DNA of 64,000 bases from EW11 sp035765635 (GCA_035765635.1 DASTWZ010000007.1:248001-312000), one strand, 5' to 3'. Positions 54,031-62,752 are shown, numbered from the stretch's first letter. The notes: generated by a model not told the origin, from the letters alone. Made by a program: numbers and translations.

Positions 54031-54060
54031 ATCATTCTGCATTCTTACTTCTTCCTTCAT
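54031..54060. repeat. short repeat C, copy 2
   Basis: ATTCTGCATTCTTACTTCTT and a following CCTTCAT match the other C copies. It is inverted relative to the copy at 53830, so the two bracket repeat B copy 1 and form a composite unit. Confidence 0.7.
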
Positions 54061-54070
54061 CCTTTGCCTT

Positions 54071-55768
54071 CTACCGCCGCCCACCGCGGTGCAGGCGGCT
54101 GGCGGGCTTCTTTTCGGCGGCGGCGTCCAGGGCGTTTTCGTCGAAGAGCGCGGAATAGATGTAGTTAAAATTCTCGATCTTCTTCCGCTCGATCGACGCG
54201 CCGATATAGCGCTCGATCGAACGCGCGTCCCGCACGTCGTCTTCCGTCACGAGCGTAAAGGCGTCTCCCGTCGCTTGCGCGCGCCCCGTGCGGCCGATGC
54301 GGTGCACGTAGTCCTCGGGATTTTCCGGCACGTCGTAGTTGATGACGTGCGACACGCCCGCGATATCCAAACCGCGCGCGGCGATGTCCGTCGCGACCAA
54401 GACCTCGTATTTGCCGCTCTTGAAACCTTCCAGCGCCTCGACGCGCTCGCGCTGGCTGCGATCGGAATGGATCACGCCCACCTTGTGCTCGGCCTGGATC
54501 AAACGGCGCGCGATCCGATCCGCGCCGAACTTCGTCCGCGAAAAGATGATCACGCTCTTGTAGTCCGTGCGCTCGAGCAGCGCTTCCAGCAGATCGAACT
54601 TCTGCGAATTCACGACGGGATAAAACGCGTGCGAGACCGTCTCGGCCGGAGATCGGCGGTGCCCGATGTTCACCTCGGCGGGATCGCGCAAGGCCCAGCT
54701 CGCGAGCGAAGCGATTTCCGGCGGCAAGGTCGCGGTGAAGAAAAGCGTCTGCCGCGTCTTCGGGCACTTTTGCACGATGCGTTTCACGTCCGGCAAAAAT
54801 CCCATGTCCAGCATGCGGTCGACCTCGTCTAAAACCAAAATCTCGATGTCGGCCAAACTCGCATCGCCCTGCTCCAAGTGATCGAGCAAACGGCCTGGCG
54901 TCGCCGCGAGCACGTCCATCCCCTTGGCCAAATCCTCGCGCTGTTTGCCGTATCCAACACCTCCATACACGACGGTGACGTCGAGGTCGGTGTATTTGCC
55001 GTAATTGCGAAACGCTTCTTCAACCTGCAACGCGAGTTCGCGAGTCGGCTCCAGCACGAGCACGCGCAATTTTCCGTGTTCTCCGAGTCGTTGCAAAATG
55101 GGCAAGGCGAATGCCGCCGTTTTTCCAGTTCCGGTCTGAGCGGAACCGATCAAGTCGCGACCGCTGAGCACCACCGGAATCGCCTGCGCCTGAATCGGCG
55201 TGGGCTCTGCATAACCTTTCTCCTGCACCGCGTAGGCGATCGCATCGCCCAGGCCGAGTCTTGAAAAAGCCGTGTCCATTTTCGGGACCTCGGGCTTCGG
55301 CCGCGGAGCGCGCGGCGCATGCGCGGGTTTGCGAGGCGAGTCGCGATGCTCGCCGAATTCATGGTGTTCGTGCGAACCATGCGACTCGTGACGCTCGCGA
55401 TGTTCGCCGCGAGCCGGACGTTTTTCGCCGCGCGAAGAACGTTCGCCGTGAGCGTGGCCTCGCTTCTCTTGTCCGCGTCCGGATTTTTCCGAGCCACGAC
55501 CGTGACCGGCCTCGCGGGATTTTCCCGAGGCGCCCTCGTGGCCGGCGCCATGCGGTTTATCCGCTTTGCCTTCGTGACGTCCACGACCGGCGCCGCCTCG
55601 CTGGCCTCCGCCTTGATGAGTGCGCTCGGATGACGCCGAGGGATGTTTTGAACCGCCTGCCGCGTGGGCCCGGCGTGTCGTCGGGTGCTCCGACCTCTCC
55701 GCTGAAGGGGCGGCCTTCTCGCCCGAACCTAATGACTTCCGCAACTTAGAAATTAACTTCCGCAACAT
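54071..55768 (-). CDS. DEAD-box RNA helicase with long basic N-terminal tail
   Basis: The 565-residue protein has about 165 residues of low-complexity sequence rich in Gly, His, Arg, Glu and Lys, then an RhlE-like helicase core: Q motif region YAEPTPIQAQ, Walker A AQTGTGKT (210-217), PTRELALQ, DEVD in place of DEAD (314-317), TATLPPE and HRIGRTGRA. It unwinds structured RNA, probably in ribosome assembly or mRNA decay. The tail may bind RNA or drive condensation. The unusual motif II (Val for Ala) is tolerated in the family. Confidence 0.92.
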   Translation of the reverse strand: MLRKLISKLRKSLGSGEKAAPSAERSEHPTTRRAHAAGGSKHPSASSERTHQGGGQRGGAGRGRHEGKADKPHGAGHEGASGKSREAGHGRGSEKSGRGQEKRGHAHGERSSRGEKRPARGEHRERHESHGSHEHHEFGEHRDSPRKPAHAPRAPRPKPEVPKMDTAFSRLGLGDAIAYAVQEKGYAEPTPIQAQAIPVVLSGRDLIGSAQTGTGKTAAFALPILQRLGEHGKLRVLVLEPTRELALQVEEAFRNYGKYTDLDVTVVYGGVGYGKQREDLAKGMDVLAATPGRLLDHLEQGDASLADIEILVLDEVDRMLDMGFLPDVKRIVQKCPKTRQTLFFTATLPPEIASLASWALRDPAEVNIGHRRSPAETVSHAFYPVVNSQKFDLLEALLERTDYKSVIIFSRTKFGADRIARRLIQAEHKVGVIHSDRSQRERVEALEGFKSGKYEVLVATDIAARGLDIAGVSHVINYDVPENPEDYVHRIGRTGRAQATGDAFTLVTEDDVRDARSIERYIGASIERKKIENFNYIYSALFDENALDAAAEKKPASRLHRGGRR

Positions 55769-55824
55769 GTATTACACCGCAGCTTTCCGCATGGTGCCGC
55801 ATTTGCAAAGACAAAGGAAAAGGC

Positions 55825-55859
55825 GAATGAAGAATGAAGAAGTAAGAATGCAGAATGAG
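55825..55859. repeat. short repeat C, copy 3
   Basis: GAATGAAGAATGAAGAAGTA with the following AGAATGCAGAATGAG matches the C family in the same orientation as 53830. It lies upstream of the divergent helicase gene. Confidence 0.65.
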
Positions 55860-55882
55860 AGAAGGCGAAGGCGGAAGGAATA

Positions 55883-56020
55883 CGAAGGCTGAAGGCTGAA
55901 GGCTGAACGCTGAAGGCTGAAACGGAAACACGGATCGCGGATCGTGAGCCCAAAAGCTCGAGCACGTTTTCTACGCACAGCGGCTTGTTTCAGCCTTCAG
56001 CCTTCTCCCTTCAGCCTTCG
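55883..56020. repeat. inverted repeat D with GGCTGAA units
   Basis: Left arm at 55883-55923 consists of four to five direct units of the type GAAGGCTGA; right arm at 55986-56020 has the inverted TCAGCCTTC units. Together they form a long imperfect hairpin in the 328-bp space between divergent genes. With C copy 3 this fills most of that space. No gene is seen here. Confidence 0.6.
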
Positions 56021-56096
56021 TTTTCTAGGTAACGTACCCCAGGAAAAAGCGCTTCGGTATTCCCGGGCGCTGCCGATGAAGGAATGACGACTTTGC

Positions 56097-57497
56097 ATGA
56101 ATCACGACGTCCAATGGCTGGCCCGATTGGGCGTTGATCGAGGGCTGTTCACTCGCGCCAACTGCCTCGTGCTGCGCAAGGTGCTCGGCGACGACGTCGC
56201 ACTCGTGGACTTCGCGCAGCGGTTGATCGACGAAGGTTTCGTCGAGGATATCGAGCAGCTGGAACAACTGGCCGGGAATGCGGCGGAATTTGCCGCGTCC
56301 GGCGCGCCATCGATCGACCCTTTCGCAGACAATCCGGCCGATGCCAATCCCATCGGAAATGCGTCGCTCGGTTCCGCAGGCGCGCCCTTGCCCGCTTTCG
56401 ATTTGGAGCAAACGCTCGCGTTGCCCGATGCCGAATTGAAAGACGCGTTGTCCGAACTCCTGCGCGCGGGCGCTCGGTTCGGCGCGAGCGATCTCCATAT
56501 TTCTGCCGGCGCGAAACCGTTTCTGCGCAAGCACCGCCAGCTCGTCGAACTCGGCGAACGTGCACTGACTTCGGACGAAGCGCTGCGGCTCAACACCGTT
56601 TTGCTCCAGCCCGAGCAGCAACAGGCGTACTACGAAAAGCGCGATTTCGACTACGCCCTGGCACTCGGTCCGAGCAGCCGGTACCGGGTGAACTTGATGT
56701 TTCACCGCGCCGGCGCCGCCGGGTCGTACCGCATGGTGCCGTCGCGCATTCCGCGCCTGGATGACCTCGGTCTCCGAAATCTGGATACAATTCGCCGCCT
56801 CCTCAGTTTCCACAACGGACTCATCCTCGTCACCGGTCCGGTCGGCGCGGGAAAAACCACGACGCTGGCCGCGCTGGTTTCCGAGCTCAACGACACGCGT
56901 TCCGATCACATCATCACCATCGAGGATCCGATCGAGATCGTGCAGCCGGCTCGCCGCTGCAACGTCACGCAGCGCGAGGTCGGCCCGCACACAAAATCAT
57001 TTTCCACCGCGCTGAAGGGCGCGCTTCGCGAAGATCCCGACGTGATCATCGTCGGCGAACTTCGCGACCTCGAGACGATCGAGATGGCCATCACCGCGGC
57101 AGAAACCGGCCACTTGGTCATCGGCACGATGCACACGAGCGACGCCGCGACGACGTTGAACCGGCTGCTGGATGTTTTCCCCGCGGCGCAACAGCCCCAG
57201 ATCCGCGCCAGCGTGGCGGAGAGCCTGCGCGGCGTGATTTGCCAGCGCCTTCTTCCCGGCACCGAGGGCGGACTCGTCCTCGCCTCGGAAATTCTCGTGG
57301 GCAACGCCGCCGTCGCGAACCTGATTCGTGAAGGAAAAACCCAGGGGCTGCGCAATGTCATGGAAACGGGTTCGCGCGATGGGATGTGTCTGATGGAGGC
57401 GGTAATTTTCGAGCTCTATCAGCGCGGAAAAATTTCGCCCGACACGGCGCGCGCCCAGATCGGATCGCGCGTCCTTCGCGCCAAAATCGCTGCCTGA
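56097..57497 (+). CDS. PilT/GspE-like ATPase with N-terminal extension
   Basis: The 466-residue protein has an extra N-terminal region of about 115 residues (an MshEN/GspE-like helical domain and an Ala/Pro linker) before a PilT core. It shows ASDLHISAGAK, Walker A GPVGAGKT (247-254), Walker B VIIVGELRDLET and the His-box IGTMHTSDAATTL. It probably retracts or drives a type IV pilus or related system. The next gene, 2 bp downstream, is a second PilT. No pilin or other pil gene is in the window. Confidence 0.9.
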   Translation: MNHDVQWLARLGVDRGLFTRANCLVLRKVLGDDVALVDFAQRLIDEGFVEDIEQLEQLAGNAAEFAASGAPSIDPFADNPADANPIGNASLGSAGAPLPAFDLEQTLALPDAELKDALSELLRAGARFGASDLHISAGAKPFLRKHRQLVELGERALTSDEALRLNTVLLQPEQQQAYYEKRDFDYALALGPSSRYRVNLMFHRAGAAGSYRMVPSRIPRLDDLGLRNLDTIRRLLSFHNGLILVTGPVGAGKTTTLAALVSELNDTRSDHIITIEDPIEIVQPARRCNVTQREVGPHTKSFSTALKGALREDPDVIIVGELRDLETIEMAITAAETGHLVIGTMHTSDAATTLNRLLDVFPAAQQPQIRASVAESLRGVICQRLLPGTEGGLVLASEILVGNAAVANLIREGKTQGLRNVMETGSRDGMCLMEAVIFELYQRGKISPDTARAQIGSRVLRAKIAA

Positions 57498-57499
57498 CC

Positions 57500-58594
57500 A
57501 TGGCTGAAATCGACACGCTTCTTCAAACCATGTTGAGCCGCGGCGGCTCGGATCTTCACCTCACCGTGGGCCTTCCGCCGAAAGCACGCATCTCGGGCGG
57601 CCTCACCCCGCTGAACGACACGGCAGTGACGAGCGAACAAATGGAAAGCTGGTTGAAAGAGATCTGCCCGGCGCGCCGCTGGGAAGATTTCCTGCAGCGC
57701 AAGGATCTGGACCTGGCCCATGAGATCGAAGGCGTGGCCCGCTTCCGCGCGAATTTTCTCTACAACCACTGGGGTCAGGGCGCGGTGTTTCGCCAAATTC
57801 CGTCGCGCATTTCTTCCCTCGAGGACCTGCGCCTGCCCGAGACATTGAAGAAGTTGTGCGACCTGACCGAGGGCCTGGTCCTCGTCACCGGCCCGACCGG
57901 TAGTGGAAAGAGCACTACACTGGCCGCGATGATCGACTACATCAACACGACCTACTCGCGGCACATCGTCACCATCGAGGATCCGATCGAGTTCGTGCAC
58001 CAGAACAAGAAATCGATCATCGTGCATCGCGAAGTCGGCGAGCACACGCACGCGTTCGCGGACGCGCTGAAAGGCGCAATGCGGCACGATCCGGACATCA
58101 TTCTTCTCGGAGAATTGCGCGACCTGGAAACAATCCAGCTCGCGCTGAGCTGCGCCTCGATGGGCATGCTCGTTTTCGGCACGCTCCACACCAACAACGC
58201 GCCGAAGACGATCGACCGCATCATCAACGCGTTTCCCGCGGATGAACAAAATCAAGTTCGCACGATGCTCGCGAGCTGCCTCGCCGGCGTGGTCTCCCAG
58301 CTCTTATGCAAGCGCACCAGCAAGGGCCGGATCGCAGTGCACGAGATTCTCCTCCCCCACGAAGCGCTGCCGAACACGATTCGCAGCGGGCAGATCGCAA
58401 ACATCCGCCAACTGATCGAAGGCAGCGGCAGCGAAGGCATGTGCACGATGGACCAGACGCTGATGGCCCGCGTCAAAGACCGCTCGATCTCACCCGAAGA
58501 AGCTTATCTGAAGTGCACGAACAAGGCACTCTTCGCGGGAATGGTTAAAACCTCCTCATCGTCTGCGCAGCCAGTGGGCTTTTCGAGCGAGTAG
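57500..58594 (+). CDS. PilT-type twitching motility ATPase
   Basis: The 364-residue ATPase matches PilT in length and motifs: GGSDLHLTVG at the start, Walker A GPTGSGKS (131-138), Walker B IILLGELRDLET and the His-box FGTLHTNNAPKT. It starts 2 bp after the upstream paralog, so the two are likely co-transcribed and may form mixed or alternative motors. The 3' end overlaps the convergent rhomboid gene by about 39 bp. Confidence 0.92.
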   Translation: MAEIDTLLQTMLSRGGSDLHLTVGLPPKARISGGLTPLNDTAVTSEQMESWLKEICPARRWEDFLQRKDLDLAHEIEGVARFRANFLYNHWGQGAVFRQIPSRISSLEDLRLPETLKKLCDLTEGLVLVTGPTGSGKSTTLAAMIDYINTTYSRHIVTIEDPIEFVHQNKKSIIVHREVGEHTHAFADALKGAMRHDPDIILLGELRDLETIQLALSCASMGMLVFGTLHTNNAPKTIDRIINAFPADEQNQVRTMLASCLAGVVSQLLCKRTSKGRIAVHEILLPHEALPNTIRSGQIANIRQLIEGSGSEGMCTMDQTLMARVKDRSISPEEAYLKCTNKALFAGMVKTSSSSAQPVGFSSE

Positions 58595-59236
58595 GATCAG
58601 GGCGATTCCGCCGATGAAGCCGCCGACGTGCGCCCACCAGGCGACGCCGCCTTCGACGGCTTCATTGCCCAGCAGCGAGCCCGCGCCGCTCATCGCTTGA
58701 ACGGCGAACCACACGATCAGAAAAAACGCCGCTGGCACGGGAACGATCGGCACGAACCATGGCACGAGTGTGAAGATCCAGGAAAACGGCAGCAGAATAA
58801 AATAGGCGCCGAGCACGCCGGAAATCGCGCCGCTCGCGCCAATCATCGGAACGGACGCGCCGGGAAACACCGCCACTTGCAGCGCCGCGGCGGCCACTCC
58901 GCAGAGAAGGTAAAACACGACGAAGCGCATCGAGCCGAGGCGGTCCTCGATGTTTTTGCCGAAGACCCAGAGGAACCAGCAGTTTCCCACGACGTGCATG
59001 ACGCTTCCGTGGAGAAACATGGACGTTAGAATCGTCAGCCAGGCGCGCGGATCGTCCGTGTGAGCGATGAGCCGTTGTGCGCTCAACGCGTTTCCCATGA
59101 TAAAGCTCTGCAATGCGCGGTAGCTTTCCGAGGCGAGCAATGCCTCGTACGCAAAAACGGCAAAATTCAGCACCACCAGAATCGTCGTGGCGATCGGCAC
59201 GCGACGACTCGGCTCGGCGCTCCAGAGCGGAAGCAT
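58556..59236 (-). CDS. rhomboid intramembrane serine protease
   Basis: The protein has six or more membrane helices and the rhomboid catalytic pair: Ser in GASGAISGVLG and His in WWAHVGGFIGG, with an oxyanion Asn/His near VMHVVGNCWFLWVFG. The start at ATG 59236 gives the MLPLWSAEPSRR N-terminus common in the family; an upstream ATG at 59263 is also open. It cuts membrane-anchored substrates; none is known here. Confidence 0.9.
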   Translation of the reverse strand: MLPLWSAEPSRRVPIATTILVVLNFAVFAYEALLASESYRALQSFIMGNALSAQRLIAHTDDPRAWLTILTSMFLHGSVMHVVGNCWFLWVFGKNIEDRLGSMRFVVFYLLCGVAAAALQVAVFPGASVPMIGASGAISGVLGAYFILLPFSWIFTLVPWFVPIVPVPAAFFLIVWFAVQAMSGAGSLLGNEAVEGGVAWWAHVGGFIGGIALILLARKAHWLRRR

Positions 59237-59399
59237 GCCTTGAGGGAGCCGCCCACGCCGCATGGGTCAATGCACATCTCCGCTTCTTCGAGATTGCTCT
59301 GGCGGCCGGGCTCCAACACGTTGCCGTCCGTTGCCACCGCCTGGAAACGCGGCGGTGTGCGCTTTGGTTGTCGCTTTGATAAAACCCCAATCCTCGCTT

Positions 59400-60395
59400 G
59401 TGACGACGTCACTGAAGACTTGGTACTCCAGCCTGATCTGCGCCCTCGGCTTCGCCCTCGCCCTCTACCTTGGGCTCCTGAAACTGTACGCCCTGCCCTG
59501 CTTCGGCGGACATGGTTGTGACTCCGTTATCCACAGCCAATACGGCTCGGTTTTGCGTCTTCCGGTCGGATTTGTCGGAGCGCTGATCTGGGCGGGCGCG
59601 ATTCTCAACTCCGATCGGACGAAGCGGCGTGCGCTGCTCTTCCTGCTGGCCCTCGGCTCACTCGCGTTCATGGGCATCCAGTTTTTCATTCTGCGGAGCT
59701 TCTGTCTTTATTGCACGGCGCACGCGATCACCTGCTGGCTCGCCTTCGTCGCCTCGAAGGAAGCGCCCTTCCGCGCTTCGGTTTTGCTTGGCGCAGCTTT
59801 GGCGTTAGGTGGATTTTTTCTGGCGCGCACGACCGCGCAAAATCGCGCTGCACATTTCACGCCACCGGCAGCGACGGCGGTCGCGTCGTTGCCGTTGACC
59901 CGCCAGCCTTCGGGTGTCGCCTGGCTTGCGCCGATCGATGCGCGCAGCCCGGCGCTGGTCGTGAGTTTGAATTGCGCCGCGTGCCTCGATCTCCTCGAGG
60001 AACTAACGAAATACAATTTCGCCGACGTCCACGCCGGGCCCGTGATTTATTTCAAGGTCACGGATGAAAACCGCGAACTGACGACGAATTTCGTCGCCGC
60101 GGTGCTGGCGCAGCCCACGTCGAAATCGAACGCGAAACGCGAAGCATTTCTGGCTGCGACGGCGTTGCTTCTCTCGATCAAGGATCAAGCGCTCTCATCG
60201 CCGCAAATCGCCGCCACTCAACTCGCCGCCTTCATGCCCGCCGCAGCGAGTCAGCGCGACGCCGCCGCCGAACTTCTCGCCACGCAAAACGAGGTCCTCA
60301 GCGAGCAGCACCTGTCCGACACCACACCGCTACTCGTGCCCAACGTTGGAAAGCCACGAGCAATCTTCAAAGTGGACGAGTTGTTTCCCGAGTAG
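59400..60395 (+). CDS. VKOR-thioredoxin-like fusion, disulfide-bond formation protein
   Basis: The N-terminal half is a vitamin K epoxide reductase domain: four helices, a Cys pair in PCFGGHGCDSV and the active-site CxxC in SFCLYCTAH. The C-terminal periplasmic part of about 200 residues has a DsbA/thioredoxin-like CxxC (LNCAACLDLL) and a cis-Pro-like region near its end (LVPNVGKPRAIF). Together they would oxidise quinone-coupled disulfides in exported proteins. I place the start at GTG 59400, just before the first helix; the frame is open to 59262. Confidence 0.85.
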   Translation: MTTSLKTWYSSLICALGFALALYLGLLKLYALPCFGGHGCDSVIHSQYGSVLRLPVGFVGALIWAGAILNSDRTKRRALLFLLALGSLAFMGIQFFILRSFCLYCTAHAITCWLAFVASKEAPFRASVLLGAALALGGFFLARTTAQNRAAHFTPPAATAVASLPLTRQPSGVAWLAPIDARSPALVVSLNCAACLDLLEELTKYNFADVHAGPVIYFKVTDENRELTTNFVAAVLAQPTSKSNAKREAFLAATALLLSIKDQALSSPQIAATQLAAFMPAAASQRDAAAELLATQNEVLSEQHLSDTTPLLVPNVGKPRAIFKVDELFPE

Positions 60396-60440
60396 CGCCG
60401 CGGTTTATTTGGCCGCTAAGAGGCGACGACGAGTTCGGAT

Positions 60441-60620
60441 TTAGCCGCGAAAAGGCTCAAGAAGCGCAAAGAGGATTTCGGGTTTGCGACGTCACTCGCA
60501 ACGGATGCCCCACAACGCGGTTGGGGTATTGGTTTGTAACTCCAAACCAAAATACCAGACCGCTCCCGAGCGACGAATGTCTGAGCCGCGTCGGCCTAAG
60601 AAAAATCCTCTTTGCGTTTT
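60441..60620. repeat. dispersed palindromic element, family A copy 3 (right end displaced)
   Basis: The left end and body match copy 2 closely (start TTAGCCGCGAAAAGGC, centre TTGGTTTGTAACTCCAAACC, then AATCCTCTTTGCG). At 60620 the match stops, but a fitting right terminus (GCCTCTTCGCGGCTAAAAA) occurs at about 60889-60907. Repeats B and C fill the space between, so this copy seems to be split by an insertion. Confidence 0.7.
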
Positions 60621-60690
60621 TTTGCACTGCTGTCCTGCAGAATCTCACAATTCCGCGAGGATTTTTTGGTACGAATGGATGCCGGCTTCC

Positions 60691-60798
60691 GAGGTAGGGC
60701 GAGCGGTCTCTCGCGAGCCGCTTTGACGTGTGGCTCAACCCGGAGGTTAGGCCATACGGTTGCGGCTCGCGAGAGACCGCTCGCCCTACCCACTGAGA
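60691..60798. repeat. palindromic repeat B, copy 2
   Basis: Arms GAGGTAGGGCGAGCGGTCTC and GAGACCGCTCGCCCTACC are almost perfect inverses, around the shared middle CCGGAGGTTAG. It lies inside what appears to be family A copy 3, between the convergent VKOR and DUF1573 genes. Confidence 0.78.
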
Positions 60799-60810
60799 CT
60801 GGCCAGGCCT

Positions 60811-60843
60811 TCATTCATCATTCTGCATTCTTACTTCTTCCTT
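60811..60843. repeat. short repeat C, copy 4
   Basis: ATTCTGCATTCTTACTTCTT with preceding TCATTCATC matches the copies near 54 kb and 55.8 kb. It directly follows repeat B copy 2, as it does at 54 kb. Confidence 0.7.
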
Positions 60844-60922
60844 AGCGCGCCGCCGGCGTAATCTTTGGTTGCGGCTTCGCCGCGCTATGCCTCTTCGCGG
60901 CTAAAAAAACCAAACCGCAGCA

Positions 60923-61873
60923 TCACTCACCGCGAATGATCACCGGCACCTCGGCTTCGAGATCGTTGCCGGAATAGATGCGCAACAGGCGCGTTGACGT
61001 GCCGGGACGCGTCGCGGTCACTTCGAGGCTCAGCAGCACGTCGCGGCCATCGCGATCGCGTTGGATTACCTTGCCGCCATCGATGTCCCAGCGCGGGTCT
61101 TCTTTCGGCTCCCAGCCAGCGATCGAAAAGGGCATCGAAATTACCTCGCCCACTTTTCCCGCGGGCATTAGCAGTGGATTCGGACGCACATCCAAGGTCG
61201 AATTCACCTGCACGAAGGTGCCAATGCTTACCTTCGGCTCGTGGGCATCGCTCGTGACCACCGCGATCTTCGGCTGATGGTTTCCGCCGGGCGCGTTCTG
61301 CGCCTTCGTGATTTTGATTTTCCAGGTGTTACCCTTCTGCTCCGCGACCTCTGCGGCGAGCCAGGTTACTGCAGGCTTGAGTTCTTTCACCTCGACAGAG
61401 CCCTGGCCGACATAGCTCAGATCGATGGTGGCGCTCGTGCTCTCACCGCGATTGCTCGCCGGCAAAATCGCCAGCGGCGCGCTCATCACCCAGTCGTCGT
61501 ACATGCTCACCAGCGCTTGGACGGGAATCACCAGATCGCCTTCCGATGTTTGCACGAGGATCCGGCGATGCACCTCACCCTGGTAACTGCGCGTCTCGAA
61601 ACTCACATCGAGATCCGTGCTCTCTCCGGGCTGCAACGTCGTCTTCGAGGGTGTAGCCGCCGTACAACTACAATCCGCTGCGACGCGCACGATCTCGAGC
61701 GGAGCCTTGCCGTCGTTGGTGAGCTTCACTTTTTCGGTGATCGTGAGTTCCTGCCGGCGCTTGCCGAAATCAACCGCGGCCGGTGTGGCCTTAAGATTCG
61801 CCCAGACATTCCCCGCCGCCGCAAAAAACGTGACGACGAAGCCGAAACAAAAAACAAAAACGCGAGAGGTCAT
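60923..61873 (-). CDS. exported DUF1573 protein
   Basis: The 316-residue protein has a signal peptide (MTSRVFVFCFGFVVTFFAAAG) and an ASH/DUF1573-type immunoglobulin-like domain. It runs from LTNDGKAPLEIVRVAADCSCT, with the typical Cys pair, to LQPGESTDLDVSFE. A second beta-rich half follows (PNPLLMPAGKVGEVIS). Such proteins are frequent in PVC and Bacteroidota bacteria, function unknown. A longer frame to 62194 overlaps the divergent isomerase gene and is not protein-like. Confidence 0.85.
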   Translation of the reverse strand: MTSRVFVFCFGFVVTFFAAAGNVWANLKATPAAVDFGKRRQELTITEKVKLTNDGKAPLEIVRVAADCSCTAATPSKTTLQPGESTDLDVSFETRSYQGEVHRRILVQTSEGDLVIPVQALVSMYDDWVMSAPLAILPASNRGESTSATIDLSYVGQGSVEVKELKPAVTWLAAEVAEQKGNTWKIKITKAQNAPGGNHQPKIAVVTSDAHEPKVSIGTFVQVNSTLDVRPNPLLMPAGKVGEVISMPFSIAGWEPKEDPRWDIDGGKVIQRDRDGRDVLLSLEVTATRPGTSTRLLRIYSGNDLEAEVPVIIRGE

Positions 61874-62002
61874 GGAAGTACTTTCGGAGGTCTTTTGCGC
61901 GAAGAGTGAAACACGAGAGCCGAAAACGCATCGCGAGCGAAAGACGCGCCGCCGCATTTGACAACGCATCTGTAACGTTGTTTTCCCAGAGCCGCACGCA
62001 CC

Positions 62003-62740
62003 ATGAGCAAAACCCCTCTCGCGCTGCAGTTGTACTCTGTTCGCGACGACACGAAACAGGACTTCGCCCGTACGGTGGCGGAAGTCGCAAAAATCGGATA
62101 CGCCGGCGTCGAGCTTGCCGGCTACGGCAATCTCGATGCCCGCCAGGCGCAGAGCGCGCTGCGCAGCGCGGGCCTCGCGGTGGCCGGCATGCATGTATTG
62201 AGAGAAGCACTACGCGACAATCTCGAGCAGATCGCCGACGAAGCCCTGATGCTCGGCACGACGCACGTTATTTGTCCCTGGTGGACTCCCGACGCGTTCA
62301 CCTCGGTCGCTTCCGTCGAGGAGGTGGGCCGCGAACTCGGCACGTATGGTGAACGGCTCCGCGAACGCGGATTGCTGCTCAGCTTCCACAATCACAAATC
62401 CGAGTTTCGTCTGCTGGAAGGCCGGCCAGTGATGTCGTGGCTTCTCGGCTCGGCCGCGCCGCGCAGCCTGGGTGCGGAACTCGATGTCTACTGGGCTCAC
62501 GTGGCCGACTATCCGCCGGAACGTTTTCTCTACGAACAGGGCCAGCGCGTGCGCCTGCTCCATTTGAAGGATGAAAAAGTGATCGGCGATGGCCCGGTTA
62601 ATTTCCCGCCGATTTTCAAAGCGGCGGAAACAATCCGCGGCATCGATTGGTACGTCGTCGAACAGGAAAACTACGACGACACCCCGCTAAATTCCGTCCG
62701 CCAATGCTTCGAACGCGCTAAGTCTTGGGGCTTGGTTTAA
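62003..62740 (+). CDS. sugar phosphate isomerase/epimerase, xylose-isomerase-like TIM barrel
   Basis: The 245-residue TIM barrel starts MSKTPLALQLYSVRDDTKQD, a common start for this group in Verrucomicrobiota. Likely metal ligands are Glu in VELAGY, His in SFHNHKSE, Asp in ELDVYWAH, His in LLHLKDE and Glu in VVEQENY. It acts on sugars or inositol derivatives. Divergent from the DUF1573 gene. Confidence 0.88.
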   Translation: MSKTPLALQLYSVRDDTKQDFARTVAEVAKIGYAGVELAGYGNLDARQAQSALRSAGLAVAGMHVLREALRDNLEQIADEALMLGTTHVICPWWTPDAFTSVASVEEVGRELGTYGERLRERGLLLSFHNHKSEFRLLEGRPVMSWLLGSAAPRSLGAELDVYWAHVADYPPERFLYEQGQRVRLLHLKDEKVIGDGPVNFPPIFKAAETIRGIDWYVVEQENYDDTPLNSVRQCFERAKSWGLV

Positions 62741-62752
62741 TTCAATACCGTT

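Noticed and set aside
55883..56020. Possible CRISPR array from regularly repeated GGCTGAA units
   Set aside because: Units are only about 7-9 bases with no spacers, and arms are inverted to each other; it is a simple repeat hairpin.
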